Below, piece by piece: positions 1 through 11,996 of a DNA stretch of 64,000 nucleotides. The notes under the pieces were generated by a model. That model saw only the letters and a program-made list of their open reading frames with translations, was not told the DNA's origin and did not search any database. The translations under genes and the position numbers were made by a program. How positions within the stretch are numbered: the stretch's first letter is position 1; every line of letters starts with the position of its first letter. The stretch spans positions 2,372,501-2,436,500 of the forward strand of contig QLII01000001.1 in the NCBI GenBank assembly GCA_003259005.1, in the 5' to 3' direction. Origin of the DNA: Spirosoma telluris (GTDB taxonomy: Bacteria > Bacteroidota > Bacteroidia > Cytophagales > Spirosomataceae).

Positions 1-1
1 C

Positions 2-49
2 CCGAGTGGTACCGTTGGCAATGCCGTACAAGAAGCTCTTAAAAACTAA
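2..49 (+). CDS. 3' end of an upstream gene (partial)
   Basis: An open frame enters from the window edge and stops with TAA at 47-49, reading PSGTVGNAVQEALKN at its end. It finishes 2 bp before the transporter ATG, as expected for an operon partner. Only 15 residues are visible, so the product cannot be named. Confidence 0.3.
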   Translation, partial: PSGTVGNAVQEALKN

Positions 50-51
50 TC

Positions 52-1299
52 ATGAACCGTAACACGCTGATTGTCGTCCTGATTCTGTTAATATTCTTTG
101 TCATTTCGTTCCTGACGAATATTCTGGGACCCATCATTCCCGATCTGGTCGACAGCTTTCAGTTGAGTATTGGTCTGGCGGGCTTTCTGCCGTTTGCCTT
201 TTTTGTTGCCTATAGCGTGTCGATGCCATCGGGCTTGCTGATCGAAAAGTACCGGGAGAAACCGGTATTGCTTGGCGCTTTTTTCCTGGCTTTTCTGGGG
301 GCTCTGCTGTTCGCGCTTATTCCCCGCTTTTCGGTGGCATTAGTGTCTTTATTTTCCATTGGCGTCGGGATGGCGATGTTACAGGTAGTCATTAATCCAC
401 TGTTGCGGGTGGCGGGTGGCGAAGCCCATTTTGCCTTCAATTCGGTGCTTGCCCAACTTTTTTCTGGAGCCGCTTCGTTTATCAGTCCCTTTTTATACAG
501 CTATTTCGTCCTCAATCTTCACACAACAAACACCAGCTTGCCCATTACGATCCTGAATCGACTCGTTCCGGTTCATCTCGAATGGGTGTCACTCTACTGG
601 GTGTTTGCGCTCACCACACTCCTGATGATTGTCGTGGTTGGTCTGATAAAATTCCCGACTGTGGAACTGAAGGAAGATGAGAAAATGGAAGTTGGTGGCA
701 CACTAGTCGAACTTCTCCGCAATAAAACAGTGCTCCTGTTCTTTGCGGGAATCTTTGCGTATGTAGGTACTGAGCAGGGAATTGCGAACTGGATTTCCAA
801 ATTTCTTCAACTCTATCATGGCGTTGATCCGGCCACTACGGGCGCAGAGGTCGTCGCTTATTTCTGGGGATTAATGACGGTGGGTTGTATACTGGGTCTG
901 ATTCTATTGAAACTAGCGGATAGTCGGAAAGTGCTCATGATTTTTACGCTAGGTGCGGTTCTAGCTTTGCTGGTGGGTTTATTCGGCCCGAAAGAATGGG
1001 CCATTTATGCTTTACCCACAACGGGCTTTTTTGCTTCCGTCATGTGGTCGATCATTTTCTCGCTTGCGCTCAATTCCGTCCCGCAGCATCATGGTACCTT
1101 TTCAGGTATTTTGTGTACGGGCATTGTTGGTGGTGCTCTAGTGCCCCTCATTATTGGCGGTCTGGCCGAATTGGTGGGCCTTCGCTGGGCTATGCTGGTA
1201 TTGTTGCTAACTTTAGGCTATATTTTCAGCATCGGCATTTGGGCCAAACCCTTGGTTACGAATGCCACGATTAAAAGCGTGAAAGACTTGTTTTCGTAG
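52..1299 (+). CDS. MFS sugar transporter (FucP-like)
   Basis: An intact 415-residue protein with about twelve hydrophobic segments, the usual length and topology of major facilitator superfamily permeases. The first segment begins right after the Met (NTLIVVLILLIFFVISFLT), followed by ILGPIIPDLVDSFQLSIG, which resembles the start of fucose/glucose permeases of the FucP group. It would import a sugar with protons across the inner membrane. The ATG at 52 follows the preceding stop directly, and a XylR-like sugar-responsive regulator lies immediately downstream on the same strand, suggesting a small carbohydrate-uptake operon. The substrate cannot be told from sequence. Confidence 0.85.
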   Translation: MNRNTLIVVLILLIFFVISFLTNILGPIIPDLVDSFQLSIGLAGFLPFAFFVAYSVSMPSGLLIEKYREKPVLLGAFFLAFLGALLFALIPRFSVALVSLFSIGVGMAMLQVVINPLLRVAGGEAHFAFNSVLAQLFSGAASFISPFLYSYFVLNLHTTNTSLPITILNRLVPVHLEWVSLYWVFALTTLLMIVVVGLIKFPTVELKEDEKMEVGGTLVELLRNKTVLLFFAGIFAYVGTEQGIANWISKFLQLYHGVDPATTGAEVVAYFWGLMTVGCILGLILLKLADSRKVLMIFTLGAVLALLVGLFGPKEWAIYALPTTGFFASVMWSIIFSLALNSVPQHHGTFSGILCTGIVGGALVPLIIGGLAELVGLRWAMLVLLLTLGYIFSIGIWAKPLVTNATIKSVKDLFS

Positions 1300-1330
1300 C
1301 GTGGACATCTTGTCCGCGTACTTTACACCT

Positions 1331-2498
1331 ATGCACAAGATCATCCTGCTCATCGACTTCGCCGAGGATTACAGCAAGAGTCTGTTGAAAGGCATTACCA
1401 AATATTCCAGGGAACATGGCCCCTGGGTTTTTTGTCGTATGCCTCTCTTTCATCGGGAAACCATGGGCATCGACGGCATCCTGAACTGGGCCATCGAATG
1501 GGAGGCTGATGGGATTATTGGGCAGCTTTATAATGAAGAGAGTATTGCAAAAATCATACAGGCAGGCATCCCACTGATTGCGCAGGATTTTAAAGAACGA
1601 TTTACCGAAATTCCGAATATAACGGGAGCCCATCATGAAACAGGGGCCATAGCCGCCGATTATTTCCTAAAGAAAGGCTTTAAAAACTTTGCCTTTTATG
1701 GCTTCACCGACATTGTCTGGTCAAGGAACGTGCGGAGGGGTTCGACGAAAGTGTTTCCCGTTCAGGTTACAGAGTTCATTATTTTGAGAACCAGAACGCC
1801 CGCGAAAGTGAAATTGAACTCTGGTATTACAAACCTAGCTCTCTGAGTCAGTGGTTATTGTCCTTACCCAAACCCATTGCCATCCTGTCCTGCGATGACC
1901 GACTTGGGCAGCACATCACCGAAGCCTGTCGACACTCAGGTATTCGCATTCCCGAGGAAGTGGCTGTGTTAGGCGTCGATAATGACGAGATGATCTGCGA
2001 ACTTTCTGATCCTCCCCTATCCAGCATTGCGCAGGACGCGGAAAAAGGGGGTATGATGCGGCTCGTCTGCTCGATCGCATGATCCGGAAAGAAACCGCCT
2101 GCTTTTATGACATTGTTGTCCGCCCTACGCAGGTGATTACCCGGCAATCCACCGACATTTACGCCACTCACGACGATTATATTGCCTCCTCCCTGAAATA
2201 TATCCACCAGAATATCGACAAAAACCTTCAAGTCGATGAGGTAGTCAAACAGGTGCCGCTATCGAGACGTTCGCTGGAAATGCGGTTTCAGAACGTGATT
2301 GGCTATCCTATTTACAAGTACATCCAGAATCTGCGTATTGAGAAATTCTCCAAGAAACTGCTGGAAACAGACCTGACCGTTTTTGAAATTGCGATGGAAC
2401 TTGGCCTTAACGATAGCAAGAACATTGCCCGACAGTTCAGGCAGGTGAAAGGCTGCACACCACTCGAATACCGAAATCGTTACCTAGCCGGGAAATAA
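1331..2498 (+). CDS. XylR-like AraC-family regulator (two frameshifts)
   Basis: Reconstructed as about 389 residues starting at MHKIILLIDFAEDYSKSL. The N-terminal two thirds is a LacI/periplasmic-binding-like effector domain (GITKYSREHGPWVF; PIAILSCDDRLGQHITEACR; VAVLGVDNDEMICELSDPPL). The C-terminal 100 residues are an AraC-type double helix-turn-helix (VDEVVKQVPLSRRSLEMRF; FEIAMELGLNDSKNIARQF). This is the arrangement of XylR-type sugar regulators. The frame breaks near 1735 (GGG read as GG) and near 2052 (TT read as T); restoring one base at each gives one continuous protein. It probably senses the sugar carried by the upstream transporter. Confidence 0.8.
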
Positions 2499-2508
2499 AG
2501 CTGAACGA

Positions 2509-2581
2509 CCTTTTTTGTCCACAGAGAATTAAAACGCAATAGTTACCTCTGTGTACTTCATGCCTCTGTGGACAAAAAAGG
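2509..2581. terminator. 18-bp perfect inverted repeat with CACAGAG word
   Basis: CCTTTTTTGTCCACAGAG at 2509-2526 pairs perfectly with its reverse complement at 2564-2581. It sits between the regulator stop and the next start, with A and T runs at the stem base, so it could end transcription either way. Confidence 0.55.
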
Positions 2582-2598
2582 GCTAATTTCATCCCCGT

Positions 2599-5315
2599 AT
2601 GAAGCACCTCATCCTGGCTATCTTTTTTACCACTATTTTTTCTGGCTTGTACGCACAGACGGGGAAAATTTCTGGTCGTGTTATTGACGCGAACACCCTG
2701 AAACCCTTGCCCTTTACCAATGTGTATGTAAACAACACGACCCTGGGCGTCATAACCAATGACGCGGGCGAGTTTACCTTACCAAACCTGCCGCTGGGTT
2801 CCACTGAGCTAGTCTTTTCATTCATTGGCTACCTTCCGCAGCAAGTGACTATTGTCGTAATAGCAGCCCCTACGAATCCCTTTCGATTCGTTTAATCCCT
2901 GACACGCAACAAGTTTCGGAAGTACGTGTAAAGGCTAGCCGGGACAAAGTTTGGGAGAAACAGCTACGAAAGTTCGAGAAGGCTTTTTTAGGGAATACAT
3001 CAGCGTGCAAAATCCTGAATCCCTGGGTTATTGATTTTGCCGATGAGAACGGAGCAATGGCTGCCAAAGCCACTCTTCCAATCGAGATTGAAAACCGGCA
3101 ACTCGGCTACAAGCTTTTCTTTCACTTAAAAAATTTCAGTTATTCAAGCACGCAATTCTCAATTGTCGGTACGATCCGATTCACGGAGTTAGAACCCACG
3201 GCTGCCTCAGAAGCGCTCAACTGGCTGAAAAACAGAGAACGCACTTACCGTGGTTCAGCCAAGCACCTCATGAAGTCGATTCTCGATGGGACGATTAGTC
3301 AACAGGGTTTTGCCGTCTACCGCGACAAAGTAAAAGGGAAACTACGCAGTACGAACTTCGGCTTTGAGCTTGCCACTAACCTCTTTCCGTATGAAACGGC
3401 GACCTTGGTTACACCCGGCTCCGGCCCGAATGCCTATCGAATCGAGATCAAAGATAGAATGGAGGTTCACTACACCAATGGCTTCACCACGTCCACGTTT
3501 TATAAAGACGTCACGAATCCAGTAAGCTGGCTCGAGGTGCGGGGCGGCTATGTCAACGTCAATAAAGACGGTACGATCAGTAACCCAACTGATGTAGCCA
3601 TTTCCGGCAACATGGGCGATGCTCGGGTATCGGGTATGTTGCCTCTCGATTACAAACCCGGAAGTAGTGTTGCCAGGCAGCTACCTACTAATTCTTCGGC
3701 GAGACGGCTCCAGGAGAAAGTCTATGTCCATACCGATAAGCCCTACTACTATCCCGGCGATGCCCTCTGGTTTAGTACGTATATGAATTACCGGACGCCG
3801 AGATTAATAGATACGCTTAGCCGAGTAGTATATGTCGACTTAATCGGTGCCGATCAAGCCATTACTCAAAACCGAATCCTACCGATTGATAGTGGCCGGG
3901 CTGCCGGTTTGTTCCGTTTGCCAGTAACCATTCAACCAGGAAAATATCTACTGAGAGCTTATACGCAATGGATGCGAAACTACGGGATCGACCAATTTTA
4001 CTATAAGCCCATTGCGGTTCTGGCCCTCAATGAACGGATTGACATCACCGCTTCTACCCCTGTGTCAGACAGTCTGTTAACCATTACCGTTGACAAGCCT
4101 GCCTATAAAAAAAGAAGCCCGGTAACCATGACCCTGAGGCTCGATACAATGGGATTAACTAATACCATGGAAGGAAGTTTTTCCGTCTCGGTACTGGACG
4201 AGTCGACGGTCACCCCAATTCAGGAGACAGGTTCTATCAAAACCGAGCTCAACTCCTTTGAGGCTACCAATGAAGCCATCACTCGATTTAATTACCCGAT
4301 CGAGACCGGCATTACAATTCGGGGGATTTATAAAGACAAAAAAGGAAAAGCGAAAAAGACAACCCTGACCCTGCTACCCGAAGATATGGGGCGTATTTAT
4401 CAGGTACCTACGCTGGGTAATGGTGAATTCTCCCTGTCGAATCTGGCCTTCTATGACAGTACAAAATTCGTCGTGAAACCAGAAGAAGGAACTGTGGTGA
4501 TAAGTCCTATAGAACCTCCTGCCCTGCCCGACAAATTACCGGATGTAGCCTTTCGTATCGTACCCTCGAATACACTTCATAGGCTAGCGCCAGCCGATTC
4601 GCTCAAGGTAAAAATGCTTCAGGAAGTTAAAGTGTTAGGCAAGAAAACAATCCGATATGAAAACGCATATGGCCAGCCCGATGTCTACCTGAAAGGCGAG
4701 AGTCTGGAAAGTTACGCCACGGTGGCCGATGCCATAGCCGCCAAATTACCTGCATTTAAGCTGGTTTACGGCCAAACCAACTGGTTCCTGATCTGGGCAC
4801 GGTCGAGTGTTCCAACAAGTAGTGACCTGGCAGGCAGTTCCGGTCTCAGTTCACACGAACCTAATCTGTACATAAACAACGTATTGGTCGTTGGTGAAAC
4901 GGCCGGCGATCGGCTGATGCAGTTAAGTCCGACCCTAATCGACCATATTGAAGTGAATGGGATGATTACATCGAATCAGGGAGCCAGCGGCTCGGCTGGC
5001 TTGATTAACGTCTTTACCAAACGACCTACCGAAACCAGTTCAAAGCCGTTATCCCTGCTAAAAGTTCGGGGATTCGACCGTGCCATTCCTTTTGTGTCTC
5101 CCAACTACGGGCGCGGTTCTGCAACCACTGGCCCAGACGATTATCGCTCAACCCTGTACTGGAACCCACGGGTCAATCTAAGCACCCATCGTGCCCCCGT
5201 TGAACTTTCCTTTTATACTTCCGACCAATCAGGCACGTATCGCATCGTGATCGAAGGTGTCACGAGCAACGGCAATCCGATTCATTCCGAAGCCAGGTTT
5301 ACTGTGGTGGAGTGA
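2599..5315 (+). CDS. Carboxypeptidase-regulatory/MG2/TonB-plug surface protein (frameshift)
   Basis: About 905 residues. A signal peptide (MKHLILAIFFTTIFSGLYAQ) leads into a carboxypeptidase-like regulatory domain (GKISGRVIDANTLKPLPFTN). A central MG2-type macroglobulin domain follows (KVYVHTDKPYYYPGDALWFS), and near the C-terminus is a TonB plug-like segment (ASGSAGLINVFTKRP). This architecture is common in Bacteroidota envelope proteins but no transport barrel is present, so it is not a full TonB receptor. The frame breaks at about 2859, where GTCGTAATAGC should read GTCGTAAATAGC. Function is unknown; a periplasmic or outer-membrane role is inferred from the domains. Confidence 0.75.
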
Positions 5316-5328
5316 TTATCAATCTGCT

Positions 5329-7555
5329 TTACAGCACCAATAGTCCAGCCGCTCGCCAGTCGGCCCAGCTTTCGGTTTGCTGAAATGCAGCGAAACTGCC
5401 CAGGCCATCCTGCTCAAACGTAGAGCGTAACTGTTGGATGGTCAGCGGTTCGGGTGCCTTAAGGCTGAGTTGAGGCCAGTGCTGGATTAGCCATTGGCCA
5501 AGTGTCATGGGTAAGTCCAGCACCAGATCATCCTGTCGGCGGGCAAAGGTCAGTTCCGCTTGAGGCCCCCCCCTGCACGCTGAGACGCCCGCCGTCCCCG
5601 ACGCGGTTGCACCACTGTCAGCGTGGGCGCGTGACCCGGCCAGACCACGAGTGTATGGCTACGCAGTACATCCTCGGTAGCATCGGCAATGGCCTCTTCA
5701 ATATAACTGGGCGGCACGGTAGTAGGCGGTACCCGGAACGTAAACCAGTTAGCCAGCGGTAACTCCAGCCCCACGCCGTGCATATAATTGAACAGCGACT
5801 TCCGTAGCCCTTCGGCAAAACGGTCGTGGTCGGTTCCCAGTGGGTCAGTGTGGTCAAGGTCGTTGTCAGCAAAGGCCCATCGGCGGGGCCAATGCGCTGT
5901 ACATCGAAACCAGCCGGATGCAGGCCAACCGGGCTGTGAGCGGTCATGGCAAACCGATGCCAGAAGCCGGATTGAACCGCGCCGATGGCAAACAACTGAC
6001 GCACCATTTCCAACGAGTCGATGGTTTCCTGGGCGGTCTGCGTCGGAAAACCGTACATCAGATAAGCATGCACCATAATGCCCGCCGTAGTGAAGTGATC
6101 GGCTACGCGGGCCACCTGCGCCACCGTCACCCCTTTCTTCATCCGGTCCAGCAGTCGATCCGATGCCACTTCCAGCCCACCCGACACCGCAATACAACCT
6201 GATAGTTTGAGCAGTTGGCACAAATCGGTCGTGAAGGCTTTTTCAAACCGGATATTAGTCCACCAGACCACGGTTAGCTCACGGCGCAGAATTTCCAGCG
6301 CCAGATCCCGCATGAGCGCAGGCGGAGCAGCTTCATCCACAAAATGGAAGCCGTTCTGTCCCGTTTGGGCCATAATGGTTTCAATCCGGTCGCAGAGTAG
6401 CCCGGCGGTGAGTGGTTCATAGCGGGCAATATAATCGAGGGATATGTCGCAGAACGAGCATTTACCCCAGTAGCAACCGTGAGCCAGCGTCAGCTTATTC
6501 CAGCGGCCGTCGCTCCACAGCCGGTGCATGGGGTTGGTTACCTCAATCACCGACAGATAGTCGTTCAGCGGTAAATCGGCATAATCGGGGGCCGGTGTCG
6601 CGCTGGGCTACATCCCGGTCGGTGGCTCCGTTTTGATAGACCACTTGCCCATCCACCCGCATGAATGTTCGCTTCAGCCTGCCGGCTTCCCGTTGACCGC
6701 GCAGGTGTTCGAGCAACGAACGCAGGGGGGCTTCGCCATCGTCCAGACTTACGAAATCAACATAATCAAATAATCGAGGCTCGCGCAGACTGCGGAGTTC
6801 AGTGTTGGCATAGCCTCCGCCCAACACCACCCGAACAGCCGGATAATGTTGTTTCAAATGCCGTCCACACAGCAACGCTCCAAATAGATTTCCGGGAAAT
6901 GGCACCGTCAGGCAAACAACCGTCGGTTGATACTGAGCCATTTTCTGATCCAGCAGGTGCAACAGTGTTTGACCAACCAGTGTATCGGGTGCGTTCAGGG
7001 CAGCCTGTAGATCATCAAAGTGGGTAGCGGTTCGGCCCAGCCGTTCGGCGTAGCGGCTGAAGCCAAAATGGGGATCAATAGCTTCGGCCAGTAAATCGCC
7101 GATGTCTTCCAGATAGAGAGTTGCCAAATGACGTGCTTTGTCGTGCAGCCCCATTGTTCCAAAGGCCCAGTCCAGTTCATCGACTTCGGCAAAACGTGAG
7201 GCTTCAGGCAGGTAACTTCGGTTAGCAATGGCGTGAGCCAGAGTAGGATTTCGGTGCTGCAAAAACCGGATCGTCGGGTCAATTGTCGCTACATAATCGG
7301 CTCTAAGCCGCAATATCCGCTGGCTGTTCTCACTTAGGTTTGGCACAGTAGAAGCCGATGCAAACAGCGCAGTTAGCCCCTGGGTACAGAAAAGGCCCAG
7401 AATCGTTTCAATACCCAGATCTGCCTGATGCGCTACCACCGGCCACCCTCAGGTAAGGAAAGGGTGTTTAAATAGCCTTTCAGATAAGCAGTGGCCGGGT
7501 AGGGAGTGTTAAGTTGGGTAAACGGGGGCGTCAGCAGCAGCACGCGAGTCGTCAT
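5329..7555 (-). CDS. B12-binding radical SAM protein (several frameshifts)
   Basis: About 740 residues starting at MTTRVLLLTPPFTQLNTPYP (ATG at 7555). The N-terminal part is a cobalamin-binding Rossmann-like domain (VVLGGGYANTELRSL; FVSLDDGEAPL). The middle is a radical SAM domain with the cluster motif HGCYWGKCSFCDISL, spaced CX4CX2C rather than the usual CX3CX2C, followed by a strand-2 region (GGLEVASDRLLDRMKKGV). The family uses SAM and B12 for methylations or rearrangements on unknown substrates. The frame breaks near 7440 (GGG to GG), 6545, about 5825 and within a C run at about 5565. The last stretch (GQWLIQHWPQLSLKAPEPL) has the look of a peptide-binding tail. Confidence 0.7.
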
Positions 7556-7675
7556 GAGCGTATCCCGGAATACGGTTCCGGGTGTTAATGAATAACTCCC
7601 AACGAATACGCTCCCTATATCATTCCAGACTACGCATACAGCATTGCAGAAACAGGCAACTCAAACGCCTATTAT

Positions 7676-7963
7676 ACTAGTACTTCGGCAAAATAGATTC
7701 TATTGTTTTTGTGGATTCTATTGTCCCCGAACCTCCTGGTTATCAATGCAATAGTATCAAAAAATCTACCACTCCGGCCTCCGGGCACGCGGGTGGTCCC
7801 GAGAATCTCAAATGGAACCAGTGCTCAACCAAAATAGATTCTTTAGATTCTACCGGGTCGCCGGAGCGATTGATTCTTTTGATACTAGAAATCTGATTAT
7901 CAGACCCTATAGAATCCAAAGTATCTATAGAAACTATAGGTACTAAATTGGAAGAGGACTAAT
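7676..7963. repeat. Composite AGATTCT-ended palindromic element (R1)
   Basis: This fills most of the 409-bp gap between genes. The left end ACTAGTACTTCGGCAAAA runs into TAGATTCT, and the right end (GGAAGAGGACTAAT) is its imperfect inverse. A second junction at about 7815-7842 (AACCAGTGCTCAACC then AAAATAGATTCT) suggests two elements head to tail. It ends 2 bp before the stop codon of the glycosyl hydrolase. The remaining 7556-7675 shows nothing recognisable. Confidence 0.6.
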
Positions 7964-7964
7964 A

Positions 7965-10327
7965 TCATTTCGTGTTCTTTAACAGCCAGATGTCCGAAAT
8001 ACGGGAGTTTTGTCGCCAGTTCAGGTGCGATTCCTCGGGCTCATCGAAGGTAACGCTAATGCGGCCATCCTGTGTAGCCGACAGGGGAATGATCCATTCT
8101 TTCACCGTATCAGCCTCCCGATTATAGACCACTGGACTCAACCGTTTCCCATCGACACGAAGTAAGGCCTCGCCAAATCCGACCACCCGAATGATATACT
8201 CCGCATTGGGGTCCAGGTTGTCGTAATCCAATGCAGGGCTTCGCTGAAAGGTTTGTGAGGAAAGCCGTGTTCGGCTAAAGCCATCTTTCCACCAGGCGAT
8301 ATCAGTCGCATCGTCAGAAATCGTTTTCACGCGGGGGCCTTTGCTTATGCTCGACACATCGTCGTAATAACTGCCCTTGCCGGGTGTTTCCCAGGCACTG
8401 ATTTGCTCCAGGCGTTTCTGTTTTTCTTCCTTCGTTTTCAGCATTCGTACTTTCTCGAATTCATCGACCAGCCACCAGCGATTGTTGAGTGGATAATCGA
8501 CAAAATCCAGTAAGCAGCCCCGTTCATAGCCCCGCGCCTTGTATTTCGTCATGCTGGTTTGCAACCCAATCGAACTAAATAGATCGGCACACAAGGACAC
8601 AATTTTCGCTTTCAGCTCAGGCGATACTGGTTCTGAATCGGCCTTATTCACGATGGCAAGCGCCTGACTCATGGCTTTGTCCGGGTCAGTCGGTGCCTCC
8701 TGCGCTAAGACGGCATCCGCTTTTGCTTCGAGTGCCTGCTCATACAGTAACCGACGTCGGGTATAGGTGTCGTAATAAGCTCGTAGAAGTAGAAGCTGCC
8801 AACGCCAATTGGTTGATAAGGCAGGGTTTGCTGTTTCCAGCGTTTTCCAGAACGAAAACGTGGCCTCAACGCCCCCATTTTGTGCCAGTGGCCCATCCCA
8901 GTTTTTTTCCAGGGCTTCAATCCCATTCGCAACCGGTTCAGTCAGTGGCCAGCCAAAGAAAAAGCGGCTGTACTCATTCAGAATCTGGTGAACACTCAGT
9001 TCAGGGTTCCAGCCCCGCATACTCCACAGTACTTTGTTGACATCATCATGGCAACCATCGGAATAGGAAACAAAGCCATCGGTAAATGGGGCCGCGGCTG
9101 CCTGAACTCGTGCGTAGAAATAAGGGCGCGGATTAGAGGCTTCCCGACCTAAAGTCAGGGCGAAAGCCTGATCCCAATGCTCGACCGGAAATTCACACCG
9201 AACCGTATGGGTAATGTCCGGGTATTGCCGAAGTTGATACTGTTTAGGAAGCCGATACCGGGTTTCGGCGAGCGGAGGACTGCCCGGCCCATAAACAAGG
9301 CCCTGCAACCAATCGGGTTTGTTTTGCGCCAGATAATCGTAAAAATAATTAATCTGCTCTACACTGAATCCCTGTAGCGAAAGCCAGACTTTAGCCTTCG
9401 GATGGTATTTGATCAGCAACGTATGCAGATCTTTTAAGAAAGGCATCACCTCTCGGGATGGTTATCACCAGGATCACCGCCAGGGAAGAAAATATGATTG
9501 AGACGGGGGCAAGCCTTGTAGAAAGCCTCATGCTGATCAAGCTCGGCCTGACGTTTTTTAGCATCCGTAAGTTCAATCGTTGCGGGTGTCCATACCCAGT
9601 AATCCAGGTCATACGCCTGGCAGATTTCGCTCACTTTTACCCGCATTTCGGACGCCGGTATCTTAAAGTGAGGACTGGGCTTTTCGTCTTCGTGAAAGGG
9701 AATTCCCTCTACAGCATTAGTCCCGAAAATAGCCAGATCACGAATGTATTGCTCAAACTGGCGCACCGTCCAGGCATCGTAGGAGTTCGCAGTATGGCGG
9801 TAGCCTAACTGATGTCCCCGAATTGGGTAAGCAGGGGATGTGGCAACATCGACCGGGCCGGGAAGTTCCAGCACTTTATGATCCATTTTCAGATTTCGCA
9901 GTACCCATCCAGCACCAAATAAAACGCCCCGACTATCAGCCCCAATAATCCAGAGCGTCGTACCGGTTGGCGTTGTTTCATTGATAATTCGGTAGCCTTC
10001 CGGTTTTAACTCCGGTCGTTCGGGTGCGGTGCTGGCAGGTACCGGAATCCCTTGTAATTCTTTATCAGCCGCCAAAACAAGGGCGATACGAGTTGAGCCG
10101 CTTTTGGGCCAGTTCGGTACCGTTTTCACTAAAACCCCCGTCCGTTTTTCAATCTCTTCGCTTAGCATTCGGGGTGCCGTTTCCCGCATGGGCGACGGAA
10201 CAGACGGAGAAACCAGTAGCACCGCCTGTTTCAGATTAATCGACTGCGCCACTAACTGGCTACAATTCAGTACCCAAACCAAGCAAATACTACTGATTGA
10301 ACACCTGACATTATAAGTCAACTTCAT
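7965..10327 (-). CDS. Secreted glycosyl hydrolase, GH67/GH20-like (frameshift)
   Basis: About 788 residues. A signal peptide (CSISSICLVWVLNCSQLVAQ) is followed by a GH67N/GH20b-like domain of the kind found before alpha-glucuronidase and hexosaminidase barrels (PEGYRIINETTPTGTTLWII; GADSRGVLFGAGWVLRNL). Next comes a barrel region (YPIRGHQLGYRHTANSYDAW; FGTNAVEGIPFHEDEKP) and a C-terminal beta domain that may bind carbohydrate. The frame breaks at 9455, where CATCCCGAGAGG should be CATCCCCGAGAGG. The protein probably acts on complex polysaccharide in the periplasm or outside the cell. The exact GH family is not certain. Confidence 0.65.
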
Positions 10328-10385
10328 GGATAAAAAAGGGAAGGTACTCTAGAGATTGTTACTATTGAATTGGCATGTTAAACTG

Positions 10386-10477
10386 TTATTTCACTACAGA
10401 GGCACAGAGAACACAGAGTTTTATGCAAAATACAGCGATTATATCTCTGTGTTCTCTGTACCTCTGCGGTGAAATAA
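10386..10477. terminator. 33-bp inverted repeat, CACAGAG type
   Basis: Arms 10386-10418 and 10445-10477 pair over 33 bp with three mismatches. The words match the hairpins at 2509 and 36080 (CACAGAGAACACAGAG). The right arm ends 4 bp from the DegT gene stop, a terminator position. Confidence 0.5.
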
Positions 10478-10481
10478 CTGC

Positions 10482-11761
10482 TCAGTTAGTCATTGCTGAC
10501 TGAATTTTCTGAATTGCCTGGGCAAATGAGTCCATGTCTTCACGGGTGCCTAACATAGCCTGCTGAAAAATCCATACCGCTTCGTCGGAACAGGCTCGCT
10601 CAGCTTCCGGGCAATCGACCTGGGTGTAATCGACCGAGTCAGGAATGGCGTAGCACATAAAGTTCTTTTGCTGAAATACCGGCTGTTTGTATAATGGATG
10701 CGGATACCCCGCCGAACAAGGCACTCCTTCGGCTGACAGCATAGCAACAAATTCCTGCTTGGTTAACTGTCCAAATTTCGTCCGATCGTACTTAAAAATA
10801 TAGAGGTGATAACAATGGCGGATGGCTACCGCTCCCCTGCTCAGGGGCGTAATGCCGGGAACATCAGCCAGCAAGCTATCCAGATAAAGACCGTTTTCGT
10901 TTCGGGTGATGGTCTGCTCATCCAGCCGTTTTAACTGTTCGGACAGAAGCACTGCCTGAAGTTGGGTAATTCGGTAGTTACAACCGGGATTGAAATGATC
11001 ATACCACTGACCGCTGGGCAGACGGCCCACATTTCGGAGCGAATTCATGGTTTCGTAAAGTGCATCATCGTTGGTGATTACGATGCCCCCTTCGCCACTG
11101 GTGAGGTTTTTAGACGACTGAAAACTGAAGCTCCCCGCATCACCAATGGAACCAAGCTTACGGCCTTTGTATTCGGCCCCATGGGCATGAGCCACGTCTT
11201 CAATTACCCGTAGGTTATGGCGTTTGGCAATATCCAGAATTGCATCCATATCGCAGGCTAAACCGGCAAAATGAACCGGAATAATGGCTTTGGTCCGCTC
11301 CGTAATGGCGGCCTCAATGCAAGCAGGATCGAGGTTATAGGTTTGGGGATCAATGTCAACGAAGACGGGAACGCAGTTTATTTCCAACACCACCGACGCC
11401 GTGGCAATGAAGGTATAGGGGGAACGATTACTTCATCGCCAGGCCGTAACCCACAGGCAATCAACGCCAGCCGCAGCGACACCGAACCGTTTACACAGGT
11501 TACGGCATATTTGCTACCACAGTAAGCCGCGAACGCCTGCTCAAAACGAGCCACCTCGTCGGCACAATCGGGATTACCCCATTGACCACTTCGCACCACA
11601 TTGGCTACTGCCTGCACTTCGGTTTCGTCGTAGATGGGCCAGGGGAAGGTCTTACTGACCGACTTTGGTCCACCTTGACTGGCTAATTGCCCCATTTTTG
11701 TATCGATCATTACCAATAAATTTGTCGCCAACTGCTCGTCAGGCAGTTTGTGTGAACGCAT
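10482..11761 (-). CDS. DegT/DnrJ/EryC1/StrS aminotransferase (frameshift)
   Basis: About 426 residues. The fold-type I PLP enzyme shows the family motifs: VTCVNGSVSLRLALIACGL, the cofactor-contact stretch VIEDVAHAHGAEYKGRKLG, and the internal-aldimine lysine in SFQSSKNLTSGEGGIV. Such enzymes aminate keto-sugars for surface glycans or natural products. The frame breaks at about 11418, where the C run encoding VPPYTF is one base short. The true start may be the internal MIDTKMGQLASQ rather than MRSHKLPDEQ, because homologues begin near that point. No other sugar-biosynthesis gene is adjacent, so the product is unknown. Confidence 0.85.
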
Positions 11762-11996
11762 TTACTCAACTCTGACATAATACGCAGATGAGTACCTTTC
11801 AGGCTATTCACTAAGGTGAACTTTACTGATCGGGCAAGTAAGTTTTCTCCTAAGAACAGTTAATGTGGTTACAGCAGGTCGATAGCGAGGTGTCGGCATA
11901 AGCATCCTGGCCCATTTTTCAAACCGTTCAACCCATTTTCACCACGCGCTCAACTGTCACAGCTAGCTTTGATGAACGTATCAATCTACTCTTCCC

